Made by a program: the position numbers and the translations under genes
Source: Candidatus Zapsychrus exili
GTDB taxonomy: Bacteria; Omnitrophota; Gorgyraeia; Zapsychrales; Zapsychraceae
Direction: 5' to 3'
Length of the DNA: 50,837 bases
Assembly: GCA_030765585.1 (NCBI GenBank)
Contig: JAVCCJ010000113.1
Span: forward strand, 1 to 50,837
Part shown: positions 17,927 to 27,297 of the stretch, piece by piece
How positions within the stretch are numbered: position 1 is the stretch's first letter
How the letters are laid out: each line of letters starts with the position of its first letter
Notes under the pieces: model-generated
Told to the model about the DNA's origin: nothing
What the model saw: only the letters and a program-made list of their open reading frames with translations
Database searches by the model: none

Positions 17927-19069
17927 TTAACTTAGTTCTTTTAAGGAAAGTTGTTCTGATTTTTGTTTTATAGCGCTAAAAAGCGATTCAAAGGCTTCTT
18001 CAAACGACAAAACGCCAGCGGCAAGAAGATTAGCGCAAATACTATTTATATCAATATCAAAAGCTTTTAAATTCTTTATTACATTTTCTGCATCTTCTTT
18101 TAATGTAAACTTATCTCCTCCAACTTCTCCATGATCAAGAAAAGCCATAAAAGTTTTTTCTGGCAAAGTGTTTACAGTAGGCTTTGAAATGAGTTCTGTT
18201 ACATATTTTATGTCACTATATTCTGCGCTCTTTGTACTTGTAGATGCCCATAACACGCGTTGAATATTAGCTTTTTTATCCAGCAGAGCTTTAAAATCGT
18301 TACTATCAAATATTTCTTCAAATTTATTAAAAACAAGCGCACAATTTGATACAGCAGCTTTACCTTGCAAAGATTTCATTCTTGACTTTATATCGTCGTC
18401 TGCTTCTGCATTAATCTTTTCATCAAGTATTTTATCTATAGCGGAGTCTGTTCTACTTACAAAAACACTTGCAACCGAATGAACACCACTTAAATCATCT
18501 TGAGTTTCTGCTAGTCTAGTTAAGCCCTTTATGTATGCCTTAGCTGTATCGATATAATGCTGTAAAGAAAATATAAGTGTCGCATTTACATTTATTCCAC
18601 AAGAAATAAGTTCTTCAATGACAGGATAACCTTCTTTTGTTGCAGGGACTTTTATCATTAAATTAGGTCGACCAACTTTTTCAAATAATCTTTTTCCTTC
18701 TTTAATCGACTCGTCTACTTTATCAGAAAGTTGCGGGTTTATCTCAAGACTTACATATCCATCTTTTTTATTTGTACTTTCATATATTCCCAAAAAAGCG
18801 TCAGCAGCGTCTGCTATGTCTTTTACTGTAAGTTCATCATAAATTTCAAAAGTAGTTTTACCAGCTTCTTTTAATTCTATTATCTTTTTATCATAATCTT
18901 CACTCTTACTTATTGCGGCATTAAATATAGAAGGATTTGATGTTATGCCTAGCACACCTCGGACAATCATTTCATTTAGTTTTCCACTCTCAATCATAGA
19001 GCGGCTTATAGAATCAAGCCAAGCGCTTTGTCCATATTCTGATAATTTTTGTATAGAAGTTTCTGGCAT
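17927..19069 (-). CDS. tal: Transaldolase
   Basis: 380 aa, matching the longer mycobacterial/cyanobacterial transaldolase subfamily (~370 aa) rather than the ~215-aa FSA-like type. Seen are GQSAWLDSISR at the N-terminus, GVLGITSNPSIF, the Schiff-base lysine in NLMIKVPAT (~residue 140), VNATLIFSLQHY, and VFVSRTDSAID. It moves a dihydroxyacetone unit between sugar phosphates in the cytosol. It lies between split transketolase and phosphogluconolactonase in one direction. Confidence 0.92.
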   Translation of the reverse strand: MPETSIQKLSEYGQSAWLDSISRSMIESGKLNEMIVRGVLGITSNPSIFNAAISKSEDYDKKIIELKEAGKTTFEIYDELTVKDIADAADAFLGIYESTNKKDGYVSLEINPQLSDKVDESIKEGKRLFEKVGRPNLMIKVPATKEGYPVIEELISCGINVNATLIFSLQHYIDTAKAYIKGLTRLAETQDDLSGVHSVASVFVSRTDSAIDKILDEKINAEADDDIKSRMKSLQGKAAVSNCALVFNKFEEIFDSNDFKALLDKKANIQRVLWASTSTKSAEYSDIKYVTELISKPTVNTLPEKTFMAFLDHGEVGGDKFTLKEDAENVIKNLKAFDIDINSICANLLAAGVLSFEEAFESLFSAIKQKSEQLSLKELS

Positions 19070-19083
19070 ATATGTCCTTTTAA

Positions 19084-19228
19084 TAAATTCTAAACTCTAA
19101 ATCCGAAATCCTAAATAAACCACAAGAAACAAAACTCAAACTTTTTGAATATATATTCTATAAATATTATTAACTTTTTATAATTTGAATTTTAAATTTG
19201 TTTAGAGTTTCGTGTTTAGTGCTTAAGG
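19084..19228. repeat. AT-rich imperfect inverted repeat between tal and transketolase
   Basis: The left end (TAAACTCTAAA, about 19090) and right end (TTTAGAGTTTCG, about 19201) are near-complementary, with reiterated TTGAATTTTAAATT-like text between. This looks like a small MITE-like or degenerate dispersed element. It encodes nothing. Confidence 0.35.
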
Positions 19229-19232
19229 TTTT

Positions 19233-20180
19233 CTAAACCCCTGCTGCTCTTTCTATTACTTTCTTTGCAGCCTCCACGATGTTTACATCTTTTAGATTAA
19301 ACTTAGAAAGCAACTCTTCAGGGCTTCCGCTTTCTCCAAACGAATCATTTACCCCTATCATCTCAACAGGCACAGGACAATTTTTAACAAGCACTTCTGC
19401 AACCGCACTACCCAAACCAGCAGTTATCTGATGTTCTTCTGCTGTTACAATTGAACCTGTCTCTTTTGCACAAGCGATTATCATTTCCTCATCAATTGGC
19501 TTAATTGTATGCATATTTACAACCTTTGCTTCTATATCATCTTTAGCAAGTCTTTCGGCGGCTGCCATTGCTTCAGCAACCATAACGCCACAAGCTATTA
19601 TGGTAACGTCCTTACCTTCTCTTAATACATTAGCTTTTCCAATTATAAATTTATCATCTGCTTTTGTTAGCACAGGAAGTGGTGCGCGTGACGTGCTCAT
19701 ATACATAGGACCAATTTCTCTTGCAAAAGCACGCGTTGCTTTTCTTGCTTCAAAATCATCACAAGGACAAACTACTTTCATATTAGGCAATGCTCTCATT
19801 ATTGCAAAGTCTTCAAGGCATTGTGCTGATGCGCCATCTTGTCCAACGGTAACTCCACCATGAGAACAAATTACTTTTACATTACAATCATTATAGCAAA
19901 GGTCCAGTCTTAGCATGTCATATGCTCTATTAGTTAAGAATGCGGCGAAAGAATTAATGAACACAACAAACCCTTGCATGCTTAAGCCTGCTGCCATTCC
20001 AACCATATCTTGTTCAGCAATGCCTACACTAAAAAATCTATCTGGAAATTCTTTTTTAAAATATTCGGCCCTCGTTGCATCTTCAAGGTCAGCTGAGACT
20101 ACAACTATTTTGTCATTCTCGCGGCCTAACTCAACCAATTCTTTTCCGAAACCATCTCTCGTCGGTATTTTTTCACTCAT
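19233..20180 (-). CDS. Transketolase, C-terminal half
   Basis: 315 aa. It has the pyrimidine-binding and C-terminal domains of transketolase as a separate chain: GFGKELVEL, VVSADLEDAT, the SVGIAEQDMVGMAAGL cofactor Glu motif, CSHGGVTVGQDGASAQ, and the C-terminal FGESGSPEELL. It pairs with the product of the upstream gene to bind thiamine diphosphate and transfer two-carbon units. Split transketolases are common in archaea and several bacterial phyla. The upstream half ends 25 bases before this start. Confidence 0.9.
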   Translation of the reverse strand: MSEKIPTRDGFGKELVELGRENDKIVVVSADLEDATRAEYFKKEFPDRFFSVGIAEQDMVGMAAGLSMQGFVVFINSFAAFLTNRAYDMLRLDLCYNDCNVKVICSHGGVTVGQDGASAQCLEDFAIMRALPNMKVVCPCDDFEARKATRAFAREIGPMYMSTSRAPLPVLTKADDKFIIGKANVLREGKDVTIIACGVMVAEAMAAAERLAKDDIEAKVVNMHTIKPIDEEMIIACAKETGSIVTAEEHQITAGLGSAVAEVLVKNCPVPVEMIGVNDSFGESGSPEELLSKFNLKDVNIVEAAKKVIERAAGV

Positions 20181-20205
20181 TATTGTTCTCTTACCTTTCC
20201 TATTA

Positions 20206-21036
20206 TTATTCTTCTGGCGCTAATTCTTTTAAAGCTTCTTTTAATTGATCGCCATTAGGTGCTTTGCCGTGCCAACTTTTTTCGCCTTCCATAAAAGATA
20301 TTCCTTTACCTTTAATAGTGTGTGCAATAATCGCAAAAGGTTTATCTTTAATTGTACCGAACTCATCTAAAGCTATTATAAGCTGCTTTAAATTATGACC
20401 TATTACTTCTCTAGTCTCAAAACCAAAGCTTCTAAATTTATCAGCTAAGGGTTCTAATCCTTTTATTTCGCTAACAGGTCCATTTTCCTGAACCTTGTTA
20501 TAATCTACAATCGCACAAACATTATCTAATTTAAAATGAGCCGCACTCATTGCAGCCTCCCAAACAGAACCTTCTTGTATTTCTCCATCACCCATAATGC
20601 AATATGTTTTAAAATCTTTCTTCAAAAGTTTTGCACCCATTGCAATTCCATTAGCGACAGACAATCCGTGTCCTAAAGAACCAGTATTAAACTCAACTCC
20701 TGGAACTTTGATATGCACATGACCTTGCAAAATTCTTCCAAACTTTCTAAATCCTTTTAATTCTTCTTTTGGAAAATAACCACAATTAGCAAGAGTAACA
20801 TACGTTACTGGACTTATGTGGCCTTTTGATACTATAAGCCTATCTCTATCTTCCCATTTAGGGTCGTCAGACTTATGATTCATTTTATAGTCGTAAAGGG
20901 CTATAAATATCTCAACGGCTGAAAGAGACCCACCAGGATGACCTGAACCAGCTTCTGTTATTGTTTCTAATATTTCTCTTCTATACTGAACTGCTTTTTT
21001 CTTCAATGCATCGATATCAATTTCTTCTACTGGCAC
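20206..21036 (-). CDS. Transketolase, N-terminal half
   Basis: 276 aa. It contains the diphosphate-binding domain: SGHPGGSLSAVEI, KGHISP, GSLGHGLSVANGIAMGAK, and the thiamine-diphosphate motif GDGEIQEGSVWEA ending in VDYNKVQ. It is the first gene of the unit running to transaldolase and phosphogluconolactonase; all four serve the pentose phosphate pathway. The length is typical for a separate N-terminal subunit. Confidence 0.92.
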   Translation of the reverse strand: MPVEEIDIDALKKKAVQYRREILETITEAGSGHPGGSLSAVEIFIALYDYKMNHKSDDPKWEDRDRLIVSKGHISPVTYVTLANCGYFPKEELKGFRKFGRILQGHVHIKVPGVEFNTGSLGHGLSVANGIAMGAKLLKKDFKTYCIMGDGEIQEGSVWEAAMSAAHFKLDNVCAIVDYNKVQENGPVSEIKGLEPLADKFRSFGFETREVIGHNLKQLIIALDEFGTIKDKPFAIIAHTIKGKGISFMEGEKSWHGKAPNGDQLKEALKELAPEE

Positions 21037-21062
21037 TTAGGTCTCCTATTTATTTTTATTGT

Positions 21063-21101
21063 GTATTGGTGGGCCATGCAGGGATCAAACCTGCTACCCA
21101 T
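21063..21101 (-). repeat. Duplicated 3' fragment of the tRNA-Lys gene
   Basis: 39 bases identical, except one (A at 21087 against G at 21170), to 21146-21184, that is the T arm, acceptor strand and CCA of the neighbouring tRNA-Lys. The anticodon and D arms are missing. Such tRNA 3'-end duplications are typical of attachment sites left by integrative elements. Confidence 0.7.
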
Positions 21102-21149
21102 CCCGACCAACACATTGTGTTGTGCATCAGGATTTCTATAAAAAAGTAT

Positions 21150-21225
21150 TGGTGGGCCATGCAGGGATCGAACCTGCTACCCATTGATTAAGAGTCAATT
21201 GCTCTACCAAGTGAGCTAATGGCCC
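21150..21225 (-). tRNA. tRNA-Lys (anticodon CTT)
   Basis: 76 bases with encoded CCA. The acceptor stem is GGGCCAT/ATGGCCC with discriminator A. The D arm begins TAGCTCAC, the anticodon arm is ATTGA-CTCTTAA-TCAAT with CTT in the loop centre, and the T arm has GGTTCGATCC. All four stems pair. Confidence 0.92.
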
Positions 21226-21559
21226 AGAAATTTATATTCTGGTTGTAAATATAAGTGCTCGCCAAAATACTCGGCGAGTTCGCCAATCTTTGTGGCGAAA
21301 GCTAATAGCCCAATATTCACAAAAATTTTACGCAGAATGCGTGCGAACGCACTAAATTATATAATCTATATAGATATTATTAATAATATGAAAGTTTTAT
21401 TCTAATTATTATAAATTCCGGTTGGATTTATACGATAATTCAGATATCTTTTTCGCTTTGCATAAATTCATACAACAACTTATGTTCGCTCGTCTTAAAG
21501 CTCACTCTATAAGTTACGTATTTATTTATATCAAACTTTATAGACCATGTAAAGAGGAT
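21226..21559. other. Non-coding stretch with tandem hairpins
   Basis: There is no credible gene between tRNA-Lys and the end of the 1798-aa gene. Positions 21258-21352 hold four short perfect hairpins: CTCGCC/GGCGAG (21258-21278), TTCGCC/GGCGAA (21279-21299), ACGCA/TGCGT (21330-21342) and GTGCG/CGCAC (21341-21352). The rest is AT-rich. On the minus strand the hairpins lie after the long gene and before the tRNA, so they could end transcription or protect RNA, but no U-run is present. Confidence 0.5.
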
Positions 21560-24500
21560 TTACAAAAAATATATATCTTCTTTTATGACAGCTCTAGACA
21601 ATTGAAGGGCAACTTCTTGTTCTTCTTCTTTTTCTTCTATATCTAGACCTAAGAGAGGTAGAACGCTATTTATTGGAATTATATTAATAATTACTGGCAA
21701 AAATCCCTTAATATCAACACCTTTAATAGAGTCAAACGCATTAGCATCAAAAATAATTTCACCTTCGCTTCCCCTAGCATCAAGTTCAATACTATTCATA
21801 TTAATACCACCAACGCTAGACACCATAGCTTTGTCATTTATATGATACGACTCAACCAATTTTAACAATATCTCTGGTAAGCTATCCTTTACCTTTAATA
21901 GCTGACTTAATATTTCAATATCAGCTATTTGTTCATATCTATCAACTGCTACTGAACTATTTTCTTTCACCAAAACTCCAAGAATGTCTTTTATCTCATT
22001 CATCATTTCTGTTCGCGTAAATTTCTCAACAAAATCATCTTCTGTGATATTTAAATTTATACCCTTTAAAAACTCGGCCGCACTCATAGGAGTTATTCCT
22101 TTTGAAATGATGCCTCTTGTTCCATCAACAGAAACAATAGAATTACTATCAATAGCTTCATTCTTTAATAAAATCGCACCGCCTTCTATAAACTGCATAT
22201 TATTTCTTACACTAATTACTGCTACAATTCCGCTTTCTTTTAAAATATCAACAGCATGAGATGTCCTTGCGCCTTTCTGCATAATAATAGCACCGATCAT
22301 TTGCTTTCCATCTTCTGTTTTTGTCTGTTCAATAAAAGAAATGGTTTCATCCGCGCCCAAACTATCTGTCACCAAAACCAGACCGTCTACTAACTCATCT
22401 TCTTTAGATTTCTTGTATTCTTCAATAATCTTATTTCTTATATCCTCATTAAATTCATGTCCTTTTATTGCTATTACTCTGCCTCTATATCCGCCCTCTG
22501 AAGCACCAATTGCTTCTCCTTGTTTTATAATAGAATTACCATTGTTAGGCACCACAGGAAAAGTCTTGAGTTTTGCTTCACTTGAAGCATCTCTTGCTTG
22601 AAGAATAAAAAATGTATCAGCAGTTACAGTTAACTCTACTTCTGTATCTGTAGCTAAATAATCATCTAGTTCTTGCATCTGGTCTACAAATTTATCTCTC
22701 CATTCTTTTGATTCTATTATTTTCTTAAAATCTGTTATGGCAGCAGCATTTCCAATAGCAATATCATCTCCCTGAGAAGATGCTTTATAATCTCCCGTCA
22801 TATTCCACTCAAATAAATTGCCTCTTCTTGTTTGTAGAACAGCTGCTCCAGCTCCATCTCTAGTATTTCCAAAAACCATTGGCTGTATAATAATGGCAGA
22901 TCTCTTCCATCGCTCTGATAAATTAATTGATTTTAAATAGCCTACTGCCTTTTCTTGTCCTTTATGTACAGCCTTAACAACAAGTTCTATCTGCTCGTCC
23001 AAATCCTCAGGAATACTATTTTTACCCGCTTTGTCTTCTACATATTTATGATAAGCTAATGCCACTTGCTTCATTTGATCTGCAGTTAATTTATATTTTA
23101 CATTAATGTTGAATTCATTCTTCATATTATATAAGATTACATCAAAGCTTTTACTGTTTAAAGAAAGCACATCAACCGCAAATCCTTTTACAAGTTTCCT
23201 ATAACAATCCCATGCTGTCCAAGACGCATCTTCTTTTGATAGCCCAGAGGCTATAAACATATCTATCAATCCACCTATATTCTTTTGATTTAATCCAACA
23301 TTGGTAATGGTAGGCAGCTGTCCAGGAAGCGTAAAATAAGCACCTGATCTAACAGATACAAGCATCGGCTCTTTCATATCTCCATACTTACCTTTAAATA
23401 TATTTCCTTCATTTTCTCCTATATATTTATGTAAATCTCCTAAAGCCAAATCAAAAACAGAATTCTCTCCTTTAAAAATATTATCAACATCTACTTCTTC
23501 CATGTCCAAAGGAAATACTACGGCAGGCGGTACATTCAAACTTAATAATGCAGACCTTACAAGCCCAATGGCTTTTGCACCTAATAAATATCGCCCGACA
23601 TTACTTATTGTTTCCTTTAAATATCCTTTATCTAAATACTTACCCACAAGATGATATGGCCTAGCATTTTCTTTATCTAAAATAACTTCATCATAAAATA
23701 ATTCTTTAGACGTATCTTTGCCGTCGGATAAAGACTCTTGCCATCTATTATCCACATAACCAACTAATTTATTAATAAACTTAAACAAGAAAGATAAACT
23801 ATGATCATAATTCTCGACATTAAACTTCTTTTCTTCCATAGAAAATAATTGTACCAATTCCGGCAAATGACCTTCTAGCTTATCTACAATATTATCTAAC
23901 TTATTTTTCAGGTATAAGACAAGATCTTTTAACTCTTCTAAAGTTATATCATTTCTTTGCATACTATCTACATAATCAATAAACGAAATAGGAACAGAAC
24001 CATTTGTATAGTTTGACTCTATCAATTCTCTTAAAAAAGAAACAGCTCCATTAATATTATTCTTATCAATTCTTGTAAAATTCTTTGATATTATTTGAGG
24101 CAAAATTTCAGCTTCCAACAAAGAAAGCAGTTGCTCGAGTTTGTATAAATAAAATCTATCATCACGAAACTTGGCTCCACCAGTGGCATTTCCAGTGTCA
24201 TCCCTACCTTCCTCTTCTCTAAACCTATCGTCCAATTCTTCAGGATTGTACTTGACATCATCACTAAACAATAAATCTTTTACTTCTAATTTGATGTCTG
24301 TAATCAAAGATAGTGCACCAATATAATCTCCCGTTAAAATCCTGCTGCTGATCTGATCTACTTCTCCTAAATCAATCTTATTAGAGAATTTATAATATAT
24401 TTCTTCAATATATCTATCAAAACGCTTTATATGATTATTAAGTTCTCCTCTATTAAATCTTCTACTTAATTCTCTGTAAGCATAAATATAACCTCCAAAG

Positions 24501-26956
24501 CTTACAGTTTGTTCAGTAATATATTCTTCTCCCAATATTTCAGCAATTTGTTCTTCACTAGCGTTTCTTAATCTCTCATATTTTGTTTCTCCTAAAGATT
24601 TCGGAAGACTGCCTAACAGTTCTTTAAGCTGCTTTGCATACCCTTTTTCAGCTTCATAGTGCACAGCACCATCAGGAATTCTTTCTATTCTCATATCATA
24701 TACACTCTTAGGATACAGACCTTTTACGTAATTCTTCTCGCCTTTAAAATAATCCACCTGATAATCTTCATCTATTAAAACTTTAGGATCTTGCGTCAAA
24801 AGATACTCCAAATATCTTTCTAACAATCCAACGCACTGAATGCCTAAGAAATTATGAATATTGTCTCTAATAAATCCATAGATGCCTATACCATATGAAC
24901 CCTGCCTTGTTCGCCGTCTTAAAGGATGATCTGCTCCAACATTTACTTGCCCAGATACATCTTTTAACATTAACCTTGCAAGAAGCCTTACAAGATAATA
25001 ATCTCTCTTCCCTTCTATCTGATTAATTAAATGTATTAGTTTTCTAGTATAATGTTCATCAGTTTCTAGAATAAAATATCCCTTCTCTAAAATATTCTTT
25101 GATGTCCAAGCCAATAGATCTTGTGACAAAGTTATATCCATTGGAACAATTGCAAGAATAAGATTGAAAAGATGTTTTTGTTTTCTTACATTCTTTGAAT
25201 ACGGTAATTTTACAATTCTTTGCAATATCTCCTCAAAAATTTCTATTTCCCCTGCTGCCTTAAGAGCTGATGCAAGATTCTCAATAACATCATTAACTGC
25301 ATGGGAAGCATTATCAGTTACATAGGAAGCATAATTAACTTGCCTTCCATCTACCTGATAATTCTCGTCTAACAAATCGTTAAGAACCCTAAACAAGATA
25401 TTCAAAATGCCCTTTTTATATTTCTTAAATAGCTCTAATCGATCTAAAGAAAAATTCTTTCTGTTAACATCTAATATCCCATTAAATTTTAACTTTCTTA
25501 ATTCATAAAAATCAATTTTATAGGTAGGCTTATCTACTTCTTTGAACCATTTGCTTAGATTAGGAGCACTATCTTTGCTATTTAGTAATATGCTTGCATA
25601 CCTTTTAGCTAATATCTTTTTAGACACATCTAGCTTCTGTAAAATGCCTCTTGTCTCAAGCCTGATACCATCTCGAGGATGGTCTAAATTATTTAAAAAT
25701 GCTTCTTCAATTTTTTGTCTTTGCTTCGACTTGCTTTTATACCTAGCAACTAATTCTTTTAAAGAATTCAACCTAATGTTTTTATCTATATTATCAAGTT
25801 GCCTAATATGCCAATTAGTACCACGAGACATCATCGCTTCATCGCTACCCTGTGGATTTAATTGAACTGATTCAACAAATTCAGAACCCACTTTTGCCAA
25901 CTGAATTTTGCTTATATCGTCCGTACGAGATACTGTCATCGCCTTATCTTTGAAACCGCCTGAAAAATACTTTTTAGGAATAATTTGTTGCGAGGTGAAG
26001 TCGTATTCCTCTTTTATATAGCTATATACACCTTTTTTGTAGGCATCCATATATTGATTGTAAATATCTTCTTTTGCAGTAGGTGAGCTTAAATTGATTC
26101 CTTCAACCTTGTTCTTATCAATATAAACTTTTGAAATAATGCTGTTCTTAACTTTTTGTTTATACCATTTAGCAAGTATCAGCGAGTGATATATCTGTCT
26201 TAAAAGAGCAAAATTCTCTCCCTGGTTCACTTCTTTTTCAATAGCAGGAAGAATAATCTCTTTTATTAATTGAGAGTTTAAAGATTCTTTGTTGTTACCT
26301 ATCATACGATCGCTATCTAACATTACCTTCATCTTAGACTCAACTACATAGACGGTTGTACCGTGCTCATAAATGGTAGCAGTGTCTGGAAGGATCCAAA
26401 CCTTATTAAATGTATCTGTGGAAATATCAGTAGTACCAAACTTATCCTGAGCTTGTTTATATATTTTATCCCAAAACTTTTTACCCGATTTACCTTCTGG
26501 GTGCATTAGAGATGCTGTTAATTGTTTTAGAATATAATCTTGCGCTAATAAGTCGCGACCTAGCTCTGTTGAACCCAGTTCATCTGGGACAATTCTATCT
26601 TTTTCTCCTGGCGATAAATTAACCCACAAGTCCCCTTGCGGAACTGTTAAAGATGCCAAGAAATAATTAATCAAACGTTTACTTTCGCTTTTCAAGTCTT
26701 CTCCTTGAACCTTTGAGTGACCGTTATCAATAATAAAATCAAACTTAAACGGATCTTCTGGGTGAATTGTCATACCTTTTAGAAAAGTTGGCACATATGT
26801 AGGACTAGCTGTAATAAAAGTTCCTGGAGCGGGCAAACTAATTGCCTGTGCAAAAGACAACGAGGGGGCAATTGAACTAAAAATAAGTGAGAAAACAAGC
26901 AAAAATGATATAACTTTACAAATATAGTTATGTTTTCCTTTAACGAAAGAACTCAT
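21560..26956 (-). CDS. Very large exported protein with PPDK/PEP-synthase-like ATP-grasp and phosphohistidine domains
   Basis: 1798 aa. Residues ~1-36 are a signal peptide (hydrophobic core, SFAQA). Residues ~38-340 are the domain shared with the 1041-aa protein. Residues ~390-900 are mostly helical and unrecognised. From ~1130 comes a pyruvate-phosphate-dikinase/PEP-synthase N-terminal domain: LGAKAIGLV, the ATP-loop-like SVRSGAYFTLPGQ (~1200), and QPMVFGNTRDGAGAAVL. A swivelling phosphohistidine domain follows with GARTSHAV (His ~1566). The PEP/pyruvate-binding barrel is missing; the last ~170 residues are unrelated. An ATP-using phosphotransfer domain behind a signal peptide is odd: it may phosphorylate an unknown substrate, have lost activity, or the leader may not export it. 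Confidence 0.8.
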   Translation of the reverse strand: MSSFVKGKHNYICKVISFLLVFSLIFSSIAPSLSFAQAISLPAPGTFITASPTYVPTFLKGMTIHPEDPFKFDFIIDNGHSKVQGEDLKSESKRLINYFLASLTVPQGDLWVNLSPGEKDRIVPDELGSTELGRDLLAQDYILKQLTASLMHPEGKSGKKFWDKIYKQAQDKFGTTDISTDTFNKVWILPDTATIYEHGTTVYVVESKMKVMLDSDRMIGNNKESLNSQLIKEIILPAIEKEVNQGENFALLRQIYHSLILAKWYKQKVKNSIISKVYIDKNKVEGINLSSPTAKEDIYNQYMDAYKKGVYSYIKEEYDFTSQQIIPKKYFSGGFKDKAMTVSRTDDISKIQLAKVGSEFVESVQLNPQGSDEAMMSRGTNWHIRQLDNIDKNIRLNSLKELVARYKSKSKQRQKIEEAFLNNLDHPRDGIRLETRGILQKLDVSKKILAKRYASILLNSKDSAPNLSKWFKEVDKPTYKIDFYELRKLKFNGILDVNRKNFSLDRLELFKKYKKGILNILFRVLNDLLDENYQVDGRQVNYASYVTDNASHAVNDVIENLASALKAAGEIEIFEEILQRIVKLPYSKNVRKQKHLFNLILAIVPMDITLSQDLLAWTSKNILEKGYFILETDEHYTRKLIHLINQIEGKRDYYLVRLLARLMLKDVSGQVNVGADHPLRRRTRQGSYGIGIYGFIRDNIHNFLGIQCVGLLERYLEYLLTQDPKVLIDEDYQVDYFKGEKNYVKGLYPKSVYDMRIERIPDGAVHYEAEKGYAKQLKELLGSLPKSLGETKYERLRNASEEQIAEILGEEYITEQTVSFGGYIYAYRELSRRFNRGELNNHIKRFDRYIEEIYYKFSNKIDLGEVDQISSRILTGDYIGALSLITDIKLEVKDLLFSDDVKYNPEELDDRFREEEGRDDTGNATGGAKFRDDRFYLYKLEQLLSLLEAEILPQIISKNFTRIDKNNINGAVSFLRELIESNYTNGSVPISFIDYVDSMQRNDITLEELKDLVLYLKNKLDNIVDKLEGHLPELVQLFSMEEKKFNVENYDHSLSFLFKFINKLVGYVDNRWQESLSDGKDTSKELFYDEVILDKENARPYHLVGKYLDKGYLKETISNVGRYLLGAKAIGLVRSALLSLNVPPAVVFPLDMEEVDVDNIFKGENSVFDLALGDLHKYIGENEGNIFKGKYGDMKEPMLVSVRSGAYFTLPGQLPTITNVGLNQKNIGGLIDMFIASGLSKEDASWTAWDCYRKLVKGFAVDVLSLNSKSFDVILYNMKNEFNINVKYKLTADQMKQVALAYHKYVEDKAGKNSIPEDLDEQIELVVKAVHKGQEKAVGYLKSINLSERWKRSAIIIQPMVFGNTRDGAGAAVLQTRRGNLFEWNMTGDYKASSQGDDIAIGNAAAITDFKKIIESKEWRDKFVDQMQELDDYLATDTEVELTVTADTFFILQARDASSEAKLKTFPVVPNNGNSIIKQGEAIGASEGGYRGRVIAIKGHEFNEDIRNKIIEEYKKSKEDELVDGLVLVTDSLGADETISFIEQTKTEDGKQMIGAIIMQKGARTSHAVDILKESGIVAVISVRNNMQFIEGGAILLKNEAIDSNSIVSVDGTRGIISKGITPMSAAEFLKGINLNITEDDFVEKFTRTEMMNEIKDILGVLVKENSSVAVDRYEQIADIEILSQLLKVKDSLPEILLKLVESYHINDKAMVSSVGGINMNSIELDARGSEGEIIFDANAFDSIKGVDIKGFLPVIINIIPINSVLPLLGLDIEEKEEEQEVALQLSRAVIKEDIYFL

Positions 26957-27297
26957 TAATTAACCTTTTTTATCGATATTTTTGGTTTTTTTGATATATT
27001 TGCTGGATTTTCCCAAAAAAAGTCAAATTCTTAAATAAAATTATATATAATTTCAAAAAACTTAATATAAGTCTTAATAGTAAAGTATGCAATATATGCT
27101 AGGGGTTGTCAAGGTGGGCTACCTATAAAATAATACAATTAAAAGTAGTATTAATATATATGATGGGGACAGGTGTTAACCCCTTCCCCATCATTATAAA
27201 CCAGAAAAACGACAAATTAAATAGATGGCACAAAAAAGGCGCTTAGGTGGGTTCAATTAGCAAGTGCAACACCTAAAAAAAATGTTAGGATAGTTGC
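26957..27297. other. Divergent intergenic region with a 9-bp hairpin
   Basis: Lies between the divergent 1798-aa gene and the protease gene, so it should hold both promoters; none could be fixed with confidence. It is strongly AT-rich, with one inverted repeat TGATGGGGA/TCCCCATCA at 27161-27169 and 27185-27193. The loop is GT/C-rich and resembles REP-type repeats. A weak ribosome site (AGGATAG) precedes the ATG at 27298. Confidence 0.45.
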
